Shown piece by piece: positions 56,478-64,000 of a stretch of 64,000 nucleotides of DNA. Both the position numbers and the translations under genes were made by a program. The notes beneath the pieces were generated by a model. It searched no databases. It was not told the origin of the DNA and saw only the letters and a list, made by a program, of their open reading frames with translations. The DNA is from Streptomyces sp. cg36 (GTDB lineage: Bacteria > Actinomycetota > Actinomycetes > Streptomycetales > Streptomycetaceae): NCBI RefSeq assembly GCF_041080675.1, contig NZ_CP163520.1, forward strand, positions 1,674,001-1,738,000. The letters run 5' to 3'. How positions within the stretch are numbered: the first letter of the stretch is position 1; each line of letters opens with the position of its first letter.

Positions 56478-56506
56478 TTGAAGAGGGATCGCGGGCGTTC
56501 TAGAAT
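56478..56506 (+). promoter_or_regulatory. Promoter of the Rieske oxygenase gene
   Basis: TTGAAG (56478-56483), 17 bases, TAGAAT (56501-56506), 35 bases before the ATG. Close to the main vegetative sigma consensus and unusually AT-rich for this DNA. Confidence 0.6.
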
Positions 56507-56541
56507 CGATGCGATCACCTTTGTCTGGAGGGAGTTGGCGA

Positions 56542-57690
56542 ATGGATCGCGACGAGGAACTCCGACTCTTGGACCGCGCCTTGGAACACCTTCGCGACAA
56601 GCGACTCCCGCTGACCGACAAGGACACCCGCGTGGGTGTGGAACGGTACCGCTCGACGGAGTGGTACCGGGCGGAACTCGACCGAATTTTCAGCAAGTTG
56701 CCGTCGATGCTCGTGCACGGCTCGGAGATTCCGGAGCCGGGTTCGTTCGCCACGCTGGAGCATTTCGGGCGGCCCCTGCTGGTGAGCCGGGACGACCGGG
56801 GCGCGGCGCATGTGTTCCTGAACGCCTGCCGGCACCGCGGGGCCCGGGTCGAGAGTGCGCCCTCGGGGCAGCGCAAGCAGTTCACCTGCGGTTATCACGC
56901 CTGGCGCTATGACCTGGACGGCACGCTCGCCGCCATTCCCAGCCCGCACTGCTTCCCCGGTGTCGAGCGGGGCGGGCGCAATCTGGTGGAGCTTCCCTCG
57001 GTGGAGGCGTACGGCTTCGTGTGGCTGATGCCCAGGGACCGGCCGGGCCTTGCCGGGCTCAATTCCTTTCTCGGTGACTTCCAGCCGGACATCGCCGATC
57101 TGGATCTTTCCTCGTACGAGATCTACGGGGCCGAGAGCCAGGAGTGGGAGATCAATTGGAAGCTGGTCGTGGAAGGCACTCTGGAGGGTTACCACTTCCC
57201 GTTCCTGCACGCGAAGAGCGCGAACCCGCTCTTTGAGAACAGCACGTTCTTCTTCGACACGTTCGGGCCGCATCTGCGGTCGATCCTGCCGAAGCGGTCG
57301 ATTAACTTCATTGCGAAGACCGAGCGCAGCGAGCGGCGGCTGCTTTCCGTGGCCAATGTGATCCACACGATCTTTCCCAATGAGACCGTGCTGCACCAGT
57401 CGGACCACTTCCTGTGGATCACCAGCCATCCGCTCGGCCCCACCCGGACCCTGGTGAAGCTGCGGCTGATCGTGCCGAAGGGCTCGGTCGGCGAGGGCAG
57501 CGTCGAGCAGTGGGAGGAGAACCGGAAACTGACCTATCAGGTGCAGTACGAGGACCTGGAGATCTACCGGGAGATCCAGCTCGGGCTGACCAGCGGCGCC
57601 AACGACGAACACTGCTTCGGTACGCAGGAGTTCGCGCTCCAGAAGTACAACGAGGCCATCGAGGCGCACCTCTTCACCGGGGAGGAGTGA
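56542..57690 (+). CDS. Rieske-type non-haem iron oxygenase (alpha subunit)
   Basis: A 382-residue Rieske oxygenase. The [2Fe-2S] ligands are in NACRHRGARV (C-x-H) and FTCGYHAWRYD (C-x2-H). The mononuclear iron region is VVEGTLEGYHFPFLH with two His. ATG 56542 follows GGAGGGAG. It is the only plus-strand gene of the cassette and ends overlapping the BenE-type gene by 17 bp. It may oxidise the halogenase-pathway product or a related substrate; no reductase or beta subunit is nearby, so electron donors come from elsewhere. Confidence 0.88.
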   Translation: MDRDEELRLLDRALEHLRDKRLPLTDKDTRVGVERYRSTEWYRAELDRIFSKLPSMLVHGSEIPEPGSFATLEHFGRPLLVSRDDRGAAHVFLNACRHRGARVESAPSGQRKQFTCGYHAWRYDLDGTLAAIPSPHCFPGVERGGRNLVELPSVEAYGFVWLMPRDRPGLAGLNSFLGDFQPDIADLDLSSYEIYGAESQEWEINWKLVVEGTLEGYHFPFLHAKSANPLFENSTFFFDTFGPHLRSILPKRSINFIAKTERSERRLLSVANVIHTIFPNETVLHQSDHFLWITSHPLGPTRTLVKLRLIVPKGSVGEGSVEQWEENRKLTYQVQYEDLEIYREIQLGLTSGANDEHCFGTQEFALQKYNEAIEAHLFTGEE

Positions 57691-58933
57691 CCTCGGCCGG
57701 TGCGGCCCGGTGCGACTCGCGCCACCGCTTGCCCGCGTACAGCGCGCCGCCCGCGACCAGGCCCCAGAACGCCCCGCTGATCCCGAAGAACTCCACCCCC
57801 GAGACCGCCACCACCAAGGTCACCACCGCCGCCTCCCGGTCGCCGGGATCGGCCACCGCGCCCACCAGCGAGTTCCCCAGCGCGCCCAGCAGCGCGAGCC
57901 CCGCGACCGCCTCGATCAGGGTGGGCGGGGCCGCGCCGACGAAGGCGACCGCCGCGCCCGCGCCCAGGCCGAGCAGCACATAGGTGGCGCCGCCGACGGC
58001 CGCCGCCCGGTACCGCTTGCGCGGGTCGGGTCCGGCGTTCTCGTCCGCGCACAGGGCCGCGGTGATCGCCGCGAGGTTGACGGCGTGGCCGCCGAAGGGC
58101 GCCGAGGCGAGGCCGAACGCCCCGGTCCAGCCGAAGAGCGGGCCCGGCTCGGGCTCGTAGCCGTTGACGTTGAGGACGGCGATGCCGGGGATGTTCTGGG
58201 AGGCCATCGTCACCACGTACAGCGGCAGGGCGATGCCGATCACGGCCGCGGCGGTGAACTCGGGGGCGACCAGGACCGGCCGGGGCCACAGCGGGCCGAG
58301 GTCGGCGGCGGAGAGGTGGGTGGTCGCGGTGATCAGGACGATCGCCACGACGACCGCGGCCGGTACCGCGTACAGCTTCTTGAAGGCGCCGACCACCGCC
58401 CAGACGCCGACGATCGCGAGACCCACCGCCGGTCTCTCCTGGACGGCCTTGGCGGGGGCCAGGCAGAGGGGCAGCAGGATTCCCGCGAGCATGGCGTTGG
58501 CCAGCGGTTTCGGGATGGCCGAGACCCAGCGGCCGAGCGGCTTCCACAGCCCGGTCAGCACGATCAGCGCGCCCGTCACCAGGAACGCCCCGACCGCCGC
58601 GGCGAAACCGCCGTCGGTCCCGGCCGCGCCGGCGAGGAGGGCCGCGCCGGGCGTGGACCAGGCGATGCTGATCGGCATCCGCAGCCGGAAGCTGAGGAAG
58701 ATCGCGCACAGGCCCATGGAGACCGAGAGCGCCATCAGGCCGGAGGCGGCCTCGGCGCGGCTCGCCCCGACGCGGGTGAGCCCTTCGAGGACGATCGCGA
58801 AGGAGCTGGAGAAGCCCACGAACGCGGCGATCAGGCCCGCCGTCCCGGCCCGCAGCAGATCGGGGGCGGCGCCGGGCTCCGGCCCCTTCGGCGGATTGCC
58901 CGCGCTCTCCGCCTCGGCCTCCGAAGTGGTCAA
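57674..58933 (-). CDS. BenE-family benzoate/H+ symporter-like permease
   Basis: A 419-residue membrane protein. LRAGTAGLIAAFVGFSSSFA, RMPISIAWSTPGAALLAGA, AIPKPLANAMLAGILLPLCL and VVTMASQNIPGIAVLNVNGY are BenE signatures. TTG 58933 overlaps the upstream stop (TTGA), with GAGGAG before it. It is last in the halogenase operon, where it may export the small product or import a precursor. Family is clear; substrate unknown. Confidence 0.85.
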   Translation of the reverse strand: MTTSEAEAESAGNPPKGPEPGAAPDLLRAGTAGLIAAFVGFSSSFAIVLEGLTRVGASRAEAASGLMALSVSMGLCAIFLSFRLRMPISIAWSTPGAALLAGAAGTDGGFAAAVGAFLVTGALIVLTGLWKPLGRWVSAIPKPLANAMLAGILLPLCLAPAKAVQERPAVGLAIVGVWAVVGAFKKLYAVPAAVVVAIVLITATTHLSAADLGPLWPRPVLVAPEFTAAAVIGIALPLYVVTMASQNIPGIAVLNVNGYEPEPGPLFGWTGAFGLASAPFGGHAVNLAAITAALCADENAGPDPRKRYRAAAVGGATYVLLGLGAGAAVAFVGAAPPTLIEAVAGLALLGALGNSLVGAVADPGDREAAVVTLVVAVSGVEFFGISGAFWGLVAGGALYAGKRWRESHRAAPAEVTPPR

Positions 58934-60108
58934 GAGAACTCCTCGTATCCGCTCTGTACGACGATGTCGCGCATGACCTCGCTCGCCCCGGCGGCGACGG
59001 TCGCGGCCTGGGCGTCGTGCACGATCTGGACGATGGCCGAACCCTCGCGGAAGCCTTCGGAGCCGTGCAGATGGCGGCACTCCTCGGCGACGGTCCGGGC
59101 GACTTCGGTGGCCTTCAGCTTGGCCATCGAGCACTCCGTGATGGCCAGCGGGTCGCGGGCGTAGCTCCAGGCCGCGTGGTGGGTGAGCCGGCGGGTGGCC
59201 TCCACCTCGGTGAGCAGGTCGGCCATGGTGTGGCGGACCGCCTGTTTGGCGCTGAGCGTCGACTCGAACATGCCCCGGCCCTTGAGGTGGCGCCAGGTGA
59301 GCTCCAGGCAGTGGGCCGCGTCGCCGACCGCCGAGATGCCCGCCGCGAGCCGTTCGAGCTGCATGTTCCGCATGATCTGGACGAAGCCGGAGTTGCGGCG
59401 CCCGATCACGTTGGCCTTCGGTACGCGCACCTGGCGCAGACCGACGTCGGCCATGCCGCAGGCGCGCCAGGCGATCGAGTCGTTGGGCCGTACGTGGACG
59501 CCCGCGGCCGAGCGGTCGATCACGACCAGGCTCAAGTCTCCCTGGCTGGAGCGGACTTGGGGTCCGGGCGTGCGGACGGCCGTGACGAAGAAGTCGGCGA
59601 AGGAGCCGTTGACGACGAACCGCTTCTCGCCGTCGACCACCAGCTCGTCGCCGTCGTCCACGGCCGTCGCCGCCAGGCGGGAGAGGTCCGAGCCCGCCTG
59701 CGGTTCGGTGATCGCCAGTCCGGCGATCAGGTCACCGGCGACGGCCGGACGCAGATAGCGCTCGCGCAGTTCGGGCGAGCCGTTGGTGGCGAGGTAGCTG
59801 GTGCCCATGTAGGCGTGGAGCGCGACGGCGAAGCGCACCCCGCCGAAGCCGATCCGGCCCAGTTCCTCCAGGAAGACGACCGAGTGGAAGAAGTCGAGGC
59901 CCGAACCGCCCGCCGAGACGGGGTGGTTGAGGCCGAGCAGGCCCTCGGCGGCGAAGGCGTGCCAGGCCGAGCGGGGCATCGAGCGCCGCCGCTCCCACTC
60001 CGCCGCGTACGGCACGACCTCCTTGTGGAGGAAGAGCCGCACGGACGCGCGGAACGCCTCGTGCTCGGGGGTGAAGTAGGGGGAAGCGCCGTCCAGCGGA
60101 CCGGTCAT
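58930..60108 (-). CDS. Acyl-CoA dehydrogenase-like flavoprotein, atypical active site
   Basis: A 392-residue acyl-CoA dehydrogenase fold: ITEPQAGSDLSRLAATAV, DGEKRFVVNGSFADFFVTAV, QLERLAAGISAVGDAAHCLE, LHGSEGFREGSAIVQIVHDA. Aligned by eye, the C-terminal YEGT-type position of the catalytic Glu reads Ala-Ala-Gly-Ala. In kutzneride biosynthesis an acyl-CoA dehydrogenase-like protein closes a cyclopropane on a chlorinated, carrier-bound amino acid; that role would fit here. Alternatively it desaturates. ATG 60108 overlaps the thioesterase stop. Confidence 0.82.
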   Translation of the reverse strand: MTGPLDGASPYFTPEHEAFRASVRLFLHKEVVPYAAEWERRRSMPRSAWHAFAAEGLLGLNHPVSAGGSGLDFFHSVVFLEELGRIGFGGVRFAVALHAYMGTSYLATNGSPELRERYLRPAVAGDLIAGLAITEPQAGSDLSRLAATAVDDGDELVVDGEKRFVVNGSFADFFVTAVRTPGPQVRSSQGDLSLVVIDRSAAGVHVRPNDSIAWRACGMADVGLRQVRVPKANVIGRRNSGFVQIMRNMQLERLAAGISAVGDAAHCLELTWRHLKGRGMFESTLSAKQAVRHTMADLLTEVEATRRLTHHAAWSYARDPLAITECSMAKLKATEVARTVAEECRHLHGSEGFREGSAIVQIVHDAQAATVAAGASEVMRDIVVQSGYEEFS

Positions 60109-60899
60109 CGCGCGCCTTTCGCCGTGAGCCCGGCGGAGATCGCCGCGAGGACGGCCTCCTCCTCGTCGCGCGGGAAGAAGTGCCCGGCGGGGAACGCCTG
60201 GATGGTGAAGCCCGCGGTGGTGTGGTTCTTCCAGGGGATCATGTCCTCGTACGGGTCGATGTCGTCGTCGTCCCCGCACAGGGCGAGGATCGGCGCGTCG
60301 ATCCGGCCCGGTGACGGCCGCCAGGTCTCGGCGAGCCGGAGATCGGCGCGCAGGGTCGGTTCGAGTACGGCCATCAGGGCGCGGTCGGCCAGGACTTCGG
60401 CGGGCACGCCGTCCATCTCGCGCAGCCGTCGGCGCAGGGTCGGGCCGTCCATGGTGTGCATGGGCGCGGTGCGCGGCTCCACGCCCGGCGCCCGGCAGGC
60501 CGAGACGACCAGCAGTTCGGGCGGGCGCCGCCCGGCTCCGGCCAGCCGGTGGGCGACCTCGTAGGCGAGGCGGGCGCCCAGGCTGTGGCCGAAGAAGGCG
60601 TACGGCCCGTCGCCAGTCTCCTGGGCCAGCGCCTCGACCAGCACGGCGAGCGCGTCGGGCCAGGAGTCCAGCGCCGGTTCCCGGAAGCGCTGTTCGCGGC
60701 CGGGCAGCCGGATGCCGGTCACCCCAACGCCGGGCGGCACGCGCGAGCTCCAGCCCCGGAACATCTGGGTGCCGCCGCCCGCGTACGGGAAGCAGTAGAG
60801 CCGGGTGCCGTCCGGGGCCGCGCCGGAGAACCGGGCGAACAGCGGGCCCGGGGGCCGGCCGCTGCCGGGCGGCGCGGCGGAGCGGGGCGGGGGGCGCAC
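60105..60899 (-). CDS. Type II thioesterase
   Basis: A 264-residue alpha/beta hydrolase. LYCFPYAGGGTQMFRGWSS and IRLPGREQRFREP open it; the nucleophile Ser is in FFGHSLGARLAYEVA; AFPAGHFFPRDEEE has the catalytic His. Such enzymes clear or release acyl chains from carrier proteins. In this cassette it may unload the modified amino acid. GTG 60899 lies 7 bp after the carrier gene. Confidence 0.9.
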   Translation of the reverse strand: MRPPPRSAAPPGSGRPPGPLFARFSGAAPDGTRLYCFPYAGGGTQMFRGWSSRVPPGVGVTGIRLPGREQRFREPALDSWPDALAVLVEALAQETGDGPYAFFGHSLGARLAYEVAHRLAGAGRRPPELLVVSACRAPGVEPRTAPMHTMDGPTLRRRLREMDGVPAEVLADRALMAVLEPTLRADLRLAETWRPSPGRIDAPILALCGDDDDIDPYEDMIPWKNHTTAGFTIQAFPAGHFFPRDEEEAVLAAISAGLTAKGAR

Positions 60900-60906
60900 G
60901 CCGGGC

Positions 60907-61179
60907 CTACGCCATCGCCTCGTCGACGGCCTTGGCCAGACTGCTCAGCCTGGCGTCCTCGTACAGCGTCTCGGGCAGGAGCACGTCCACGGCGAAGCGC
61001 TCCTCGACCCGGGACAGGAACTTGATGGCGGTGAGCGAGTTGCCGCCGAGCTCGAAGAAGTCGTCGCCGACACCGACCTCGGTGATGCCGAACAGACCGC
61101 GCCAGATCTCGGCGATCGCCTCCTCGGTCGCGGTCATGGGCGGGGTGCCCGGCGCCGCCTGCACGTCCTGGGAACTCAT
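60907..61179 (-). CDS. Free-standing peptidyl carrier protein
   Basis: A 90-residue carrier. The phosphopantetheine Ser is in DDFFELGGNSLTAIKFLSRV. Helices before (ATEEAIAEIWRGLFGI) and after fit a PCP. It is likely loaded by the adjacent adenylation protein and presented to the halogenase, as in SyrB1/SyrB2 or KtzC/KtzD. Confidence 0.93.
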   Translation of the reverse strand: MSSQDVQAAPGTPPMTATEEAIAEIWRGLFGITEVGVGDDFFELGGNSLTAIKFLSRVEERFAVDVLLPETLYEDARLSSLAKAVDEAMA

Positions 61180-61197
61180 CGTCCTCTTCTCCTCTGG

Positions 61198-62835
61198 TCA
61201 GTCCCGCGAGCCCACCGGCCGCGGTGCGGCCGGGGTGGCGGGCGGTGGGGTGTGGCTGTCGTACGCGATGAGCAGCGCGCGGCCGTCGACCTTTCCGGTG
61301 GCGGTCAGCGGCAGCGCCTCGCACAGATGGATGCGGGCCGGGACCAGGTACGCGGGGAGCCGGGTCCGCAGGTGGTGGCGCAGGGCGAGCGGGGTGACGG
61401 CCGGGTCGTCGGTGACCACGAACGCGACCAGCGCCTTCTCGCCGCGCGCGGTGCTCACGGTGACGTGGCTGCGCCGGACGCCGGGGTGGCGGTCGAGGTG
61501 GTGGGCGACCTCGCCGAGCTCCACCCGGAACCCGTTGATCTTGACCTGGTCGTCCTCGCGGCCCTGGAAGACCAGCGAGCCGTCGGGGAGCAGGTAGCCG
61601 TGGTCGCCGGTGCGGTAGAGCCGTTCGGCCGTCCCGTCGATCACGCGCTCGACGAACCGGTCGGCGGTCAGCCGGGGATCGCCCAGGTAGCCGGGCGAGA
61701 GGCCGTCGCCCGCCAGCCAGATCTCGCCGGTGCGGCCCGGCTCGCACAGGGTGTCGCCGTCGACCACGTAGAGCCGGGTGTTCTGGATCGGGCGGCCGAT
61801 GGGCAGCAGCCCGGAGCCCTCGTCCAGGTGGTCGACGGGGTGGTGGGTGGCGAAGGTGGTGGCCTCGGTCGGGCCGTAGACGTGGACCAGGCGGCCCGGT
61901 CCGTACGCCCGCAGCGCGGCGGCCACGTGCGGCATCGAGTGGAGCTCGCCGCCCATGAGGACGGTCCGGGTGCCGGCGAGCGCGTCGGGTGCCTCGTCGA
62001 TCACCGCGTTGAACAGGGCGGTGGTGAGGAAGACGACCGTCACGCCGTGTTCGTGCAGGACCCGGCCGAGCCGGGAGAGCCGTACCAGTCCCTCCGGGTA
62101 GAGCACGCACGTACCGCCGTTGAGCAGCGCGCCCCAGATCTCGAAGGTCGCCGCGTCGAAGGTGACGGGTGCGAGCTGGAGCAGCCGGCTGTGGGCGTCC
62201 AGGGGCGCGAACCGGGCGCCCAGGACCAGCCGGGCGATGCCCCGGTGCCGGATGGGCACCCCCTTGGGCCTGCCGGTGGAGCCCGAGGTGAAGTTGATGT
62301 ACGCGAGTTGATCACCCGTCACCTGGATGGCGGGCGCGAACGCGTACGGCGTCAACTCCGCTTCCACCGAAAGCACTTGGCAGTGGTCGAGCCGCCGGGA
62401 CAACAGATCGTGACGGTCGGTCAGCACCCAGCGGCAGTCGGCGTCGGTGAACAGGGTGCGCAGCCGCTCGTCGGGCCAGCCCGCGTCGAACGGCAGATAG
62501 ACCCCGCCGCACTTCAGCACCGCCAGCAGGGTGACGATCAGCTCGGGCGAGCGCGCCACGCACACCCCGACGGCCGCGCCCGGGGCGAAGCCCTCGGCGA
62601 GGAGCCGCCGGGCGAGCCCGTTGGAGAGCAGATCGAGCTCGCGGTAGGTGTACGTGCGTCCGCCCTGCGCCACGGCGGGCGCGTCCGGTGCGCGCGCCAC
62701 GCTCTCGGCGAAGAGCGCGGGCACGGAGGCGTCGCGCGGATACGCGTCGGCCGTGCGGTTGATCCGGCGGTGCAGGGCCAGGGCCTCGTCGGTGCCGGTG
62801 AGTCGGATCCTGGTCGGTCGTTCCAGCACAGCCAC
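61198..62835 (-). CDS. Stand-alone NRPS adenylation domain
   Basis: A 545-residue adenylation protein. Core motifs: INFTSGSTGRPKGVPIRHRG (A3), TFDAATFEIWGALLNGG (A4), YGPTEATTFATHH (A5), RLYRTGDHGYLLPDG (A7), VKINGFRVELGEV (A8), LPLTATGKVDGRAL (A10 Lys). Aligning to GrsA by eye gives the pocket residues D-A-F-F-L-G-V-T-F-K, which suggests a branched aliphatic amino acid such as Ile or Val. It would load the carrier protein downstream. Specificity is inference. Confidence 0.9.
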   Translation of the reverse strand: MAVLERPTRIRLTGTDEALALHRRINRTADAYPRDASVPALFAESVARAPDAPAVAQGGRTYTYRELDLLSNGLARRLLAEGFAPGAAVGVCVARSPELIVTLLAVLKCGGVYLPFDAGWPDERLRTLFTDADCRWVLTDRHDLLSRRLDHCQVLSVEAELTPYAFAPAIQVTGDQLAYINFTSGSTGRPKGVPIRHRGIARLVLGARFAPLDAHSRLLQLAPVTFDAATFEIWGALLNGGTCVLYPEGLVRLSRLGRVLHEHGVTVVFLTTALFNAVIDEAPDALAGTRTVLMGGELHSMPHVAAALRAYGPGRLVHVYGPTEATTFATHHPVDHLDEGSGLLPIGRPIQNTRLYVVDGDTLCEPGRTGEIWLAGDGLSPGYLGDPRLTADRFVERVIDGTAERLYRTGDHGYLLPDGSLVFQGREDDQVKINGFRVELGEVAHHLDRHPGVRRSHVTVSTARGEKALVAFVVTDDPAVTPLALRHHLRTRLPAYLVPARIHLCEALPLTATGKVDGRALLIAYDSHTPPPATPAAPRPVGSRD

Positions 62836-62881
62836 CCCTCGGTGCGGGTCGGCGCCGTGCGCGGCCGGGCCGCGGCGGCGG

Positions 62882-63844
62882 TCAGCGGTCGGCCAGGAAG
62901 GGGGTGCCGTTGACGGTCCGGTCGACGAAGCGGTTGTGCCCGTGGGTGTCCTCGCCGCTGACCATGACGCAGCCGAACTTGTCGAGGCTGGCCTCGCCGC
63001 CGAACTCCTGGAGGGCGTCGGAGAACGGGTAGACCTGCACCTGGGTGGGCAGATAGCGGGCCGCGTAGCCGAGGCGCATGTCGTCGGTGAGGCCCGCGTG
63101 CGGGTGCGAGGCGTGCATCAGCGTGGACCAGAAGACGATGAACTGGCCCTGCTTGAGCACCATCGACTTGGCCTTGGACTCGTCGGGGCTCCAGTTCGGG
63201 TCCTTCTGGAGCTGGCGGTAGTCGTAGCCGAAGAAGCCGCGGCGCACTCCGGACTTCTCCAGTTTGCCGATGGAGTCCGCGTCGTACGTCATGACCTTGG
63301 ACTCGTCGTAGTTCATGGTCCGGTGCGAGCCGGGGATGAACTGGAGGCAGCCCATCTCCACGCTGGCGTCGGTGAACGCCGACCAGACGGTGATGGTGCC
63401 GCCGAACTCGGAGTCCTCGGGCCAGACGATCTGGGGGTGCTTGGAGCCCGCGACGTTGGAGAAGTTGTCGGCCTGGTGCCAGTCGGTGCCCTCGTCGCCG
63501 GGGTACTTGGGGAAGAACTCGGTGCGCCAGCAGAGCACGTCGGGCCCGAGCAGACTGGCGACCCGGTGGACGATCTCGGGGCGGGTGATGTGGCCGGCCA
63601 GGAAGTCGACGTCGAGGTGGCGGTCGTAGTTGGCGAGGTTGGTGACGCCCGAGACGGCCTTCTCCTGGCCGTAGATCGCACGCCGGGTGTTGAGCAGCTT
63701 GGGGCGCAGGGCGCGCAGGTTCTGTTCCATCTCGCCGGGCTCGTACAGGTCGAACGGGCCGATGTAGCCGTCCCGGTGGAACTGTTCGATCTCCTGGGCG
63801 CTCAGGGCGAAGTCGGTCTTCTTGGTGCCGGCCAGGTCTTCCAT
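62882..63844 (-). CDS. SyrB2-type non-haem Fe(II)/2OG halogenase
   Basis: A 320-residue PhyH-fold protein. The block [20 protein letters not shown] carries His123-Gln-Ala125: Ala replaces the iron-binding carboxylate, the hallmark of 2OG halogenases such as SyrB2, CytC3 and KtzD, leaving room for chloride. [20 protein letters not shown] and [15 protein letters not shown] also match. Distal His is about 244 ([10 protein letters not shown]) and the 2OG Arg about 257. It should chlorinate an unactivated carbon of the amino acid held on the carrier. First gene of the operon; AGAGGTG precedes ATG 63844. Confidence 0.92.
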   Translation of the reverse strand: MEDLAGTKKTDFALSAQEIEQFHRDGYIGPFDLYEPGEMEQNLRALRPKLLNTRRAIYGQEKAVSGVTNLANYDRHLDVDFLAGHITRPEIVHRVASLLGPDVLCWRTEFFPKYPGDEGTDWHQADNFSNVAGSKHPQIVWPEDSEFGGTITVWSAFTDASVEMGCLQFIPGSHRTMNYDESKVMTYDADSIGKLEKSGVRRGFFGYDYRQLQKDPNWSPDESKAKSMVLKQGQFIVFWSTLMHASHPHAGLTDDMRLGYAARYLPTQVQVYPFSDALQEFGGEASLDKFGCVMVSGEDTHGHNRFVDRTVNGTPFLADR

Positions 63845-63939
63845 GCATCACCTCTGTGTAATCGACACTCCGCCGTGGCGGCGGACGGGTAAATGCGTGC
63901 TGTTCCGGTCAACTCTCGCCAGTACGGGGCGAGTTGTGA

Positions 63940-63954
63940 CCTGTGTAACACAGG
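63940..63954. promoter_or_regulatory. Palindrome upstream of the halogenase operon
   Basis: CCTGTG TAA CACAGG is a perfect inverted repeat. CTGTGTAA recurs next to the halogenase ribosome site (63852-63859). It is a candidate operator for the operon or a divergent gene beyond the window. Confidence 0.5.
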
Positions 63955-64000
63955 AGTCCCGCCGGAAGCTCCTATTCCCCGGAGTTGCACACTTGCCCGC

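Noticed and set aside
62882..63844. Ordinary phytanoyl-CoA-type hydroxylase
   Set aside because: The iron-binding Asp/Glu is Ala (His-Gln-Ala), which in this family marks halogenases.

Overview
The window is high-GC actinobacterial chromosome, almost certainly Streptomyces. Evidence: strong GC bias at third codon positions, GGAGG-type ribosome sites, GTG/TTG starts, tight ATGA/GTGA overlaps, and typical streptomycete families (TIGR04222 and SAV_915-type proteins, uricase/glyoxylate cluster). It has three parts: a core metabolic segment (1-23.9 kb), a composite mobile island of about 29.5 kb inside the 3' end of a corA-type Mg2+ transporter gene (23.8-53.3 kb), and a segment ending in a halogenase/NRPS cassette (53.4-64 kb).

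Core segment. A minus-strand operon (about 0-4.7 kb) encodes urate breakdown: OHCU decarboxylase, HIU hydrolase, uricase, an 8-oxoguanine/guanine-type deaminase and an NCS2 purine permease cut by the window edge. Downstream steps for glyoxylate follow: hydroxypyruvate isomerase and tartronate semialdehyde reductase (5.6-7.4 kb, plus strand) and glyoxylate carboligase (10.0-11.8 kb, minus strand). A catalase (7.7-9.1 kb) can remove the H2O2 made by uricase. Two operator families tie these together by eye: TCAACA-N3-TGTTGA overlaps the -35 of both the uricase operon and the catalase, and TTCCGYAATRCGGAA with a second weaker copy 21 bp away precedes both hyi and gcl. After these come a degenerate Mrr-like protein, a TIGR04222 membrane protein, two overlapping acyl-CoA synthetase genes, a tautomerase, a LysR regulator, a PLP decarboxylase (lysA-like), an AlkZ/YcaQ-like DNA glycosylase and corA.

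Island. A 16-bp identity (23784-23799 and 53259-53274) lies inside two copies of the corA 3' end. The left copy completes a full CorA with divergent synonymous codons; the right copy is the displaced original tail. Both ends carry similar TGGGGAGAA-type repeats. Inside, left to right: a nuclease-NACHT/STAND defence-like protein next to attL; tyrosine integrase, excisionase and repressor; a replication protein and DnaC-like loader; a DUF2637 spread-type protein; MobC and a relaxase; a YcaO-TfuA RiPP cluster with a cysteine-free 66-aa precursor, two paralogous putative 2OG-Fe oxygenases and an MFS exporter; a tRNA-Ser 3' fragment marking an older junction; a coiled-coil/DUF4041-GIY-YIG pair; and a trypsin-STAND-TPR protein with a trypco2 partner. 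No FtsK/TraB translocase is visible, so the element looks mobilisable rather than self-transmissible.

Right segment. Past an ARMT1-type phosphatase and a CPA2 antiporter, genes at 56.5-63.8 kb encode a Rieske oxygenase, a BenE-type permease, an acyl-CoA dehydrogenase-like flavoprotein without the usual catalytic Glu, a type II thioesterase, a free carrier protein, a stand-alone adenylation domain and a SyrB2-type non-haem iron halogenase (His-Gln-Ala facial motif). The layout resembles cassettes that chlorinate a carrier-bound amino acid and close it to a cyclopropane. The two most promising undescribed systems are the YcaO-TfuA RiPP cluster and this halogenase cassette; the paired STAND systems of the island come next.
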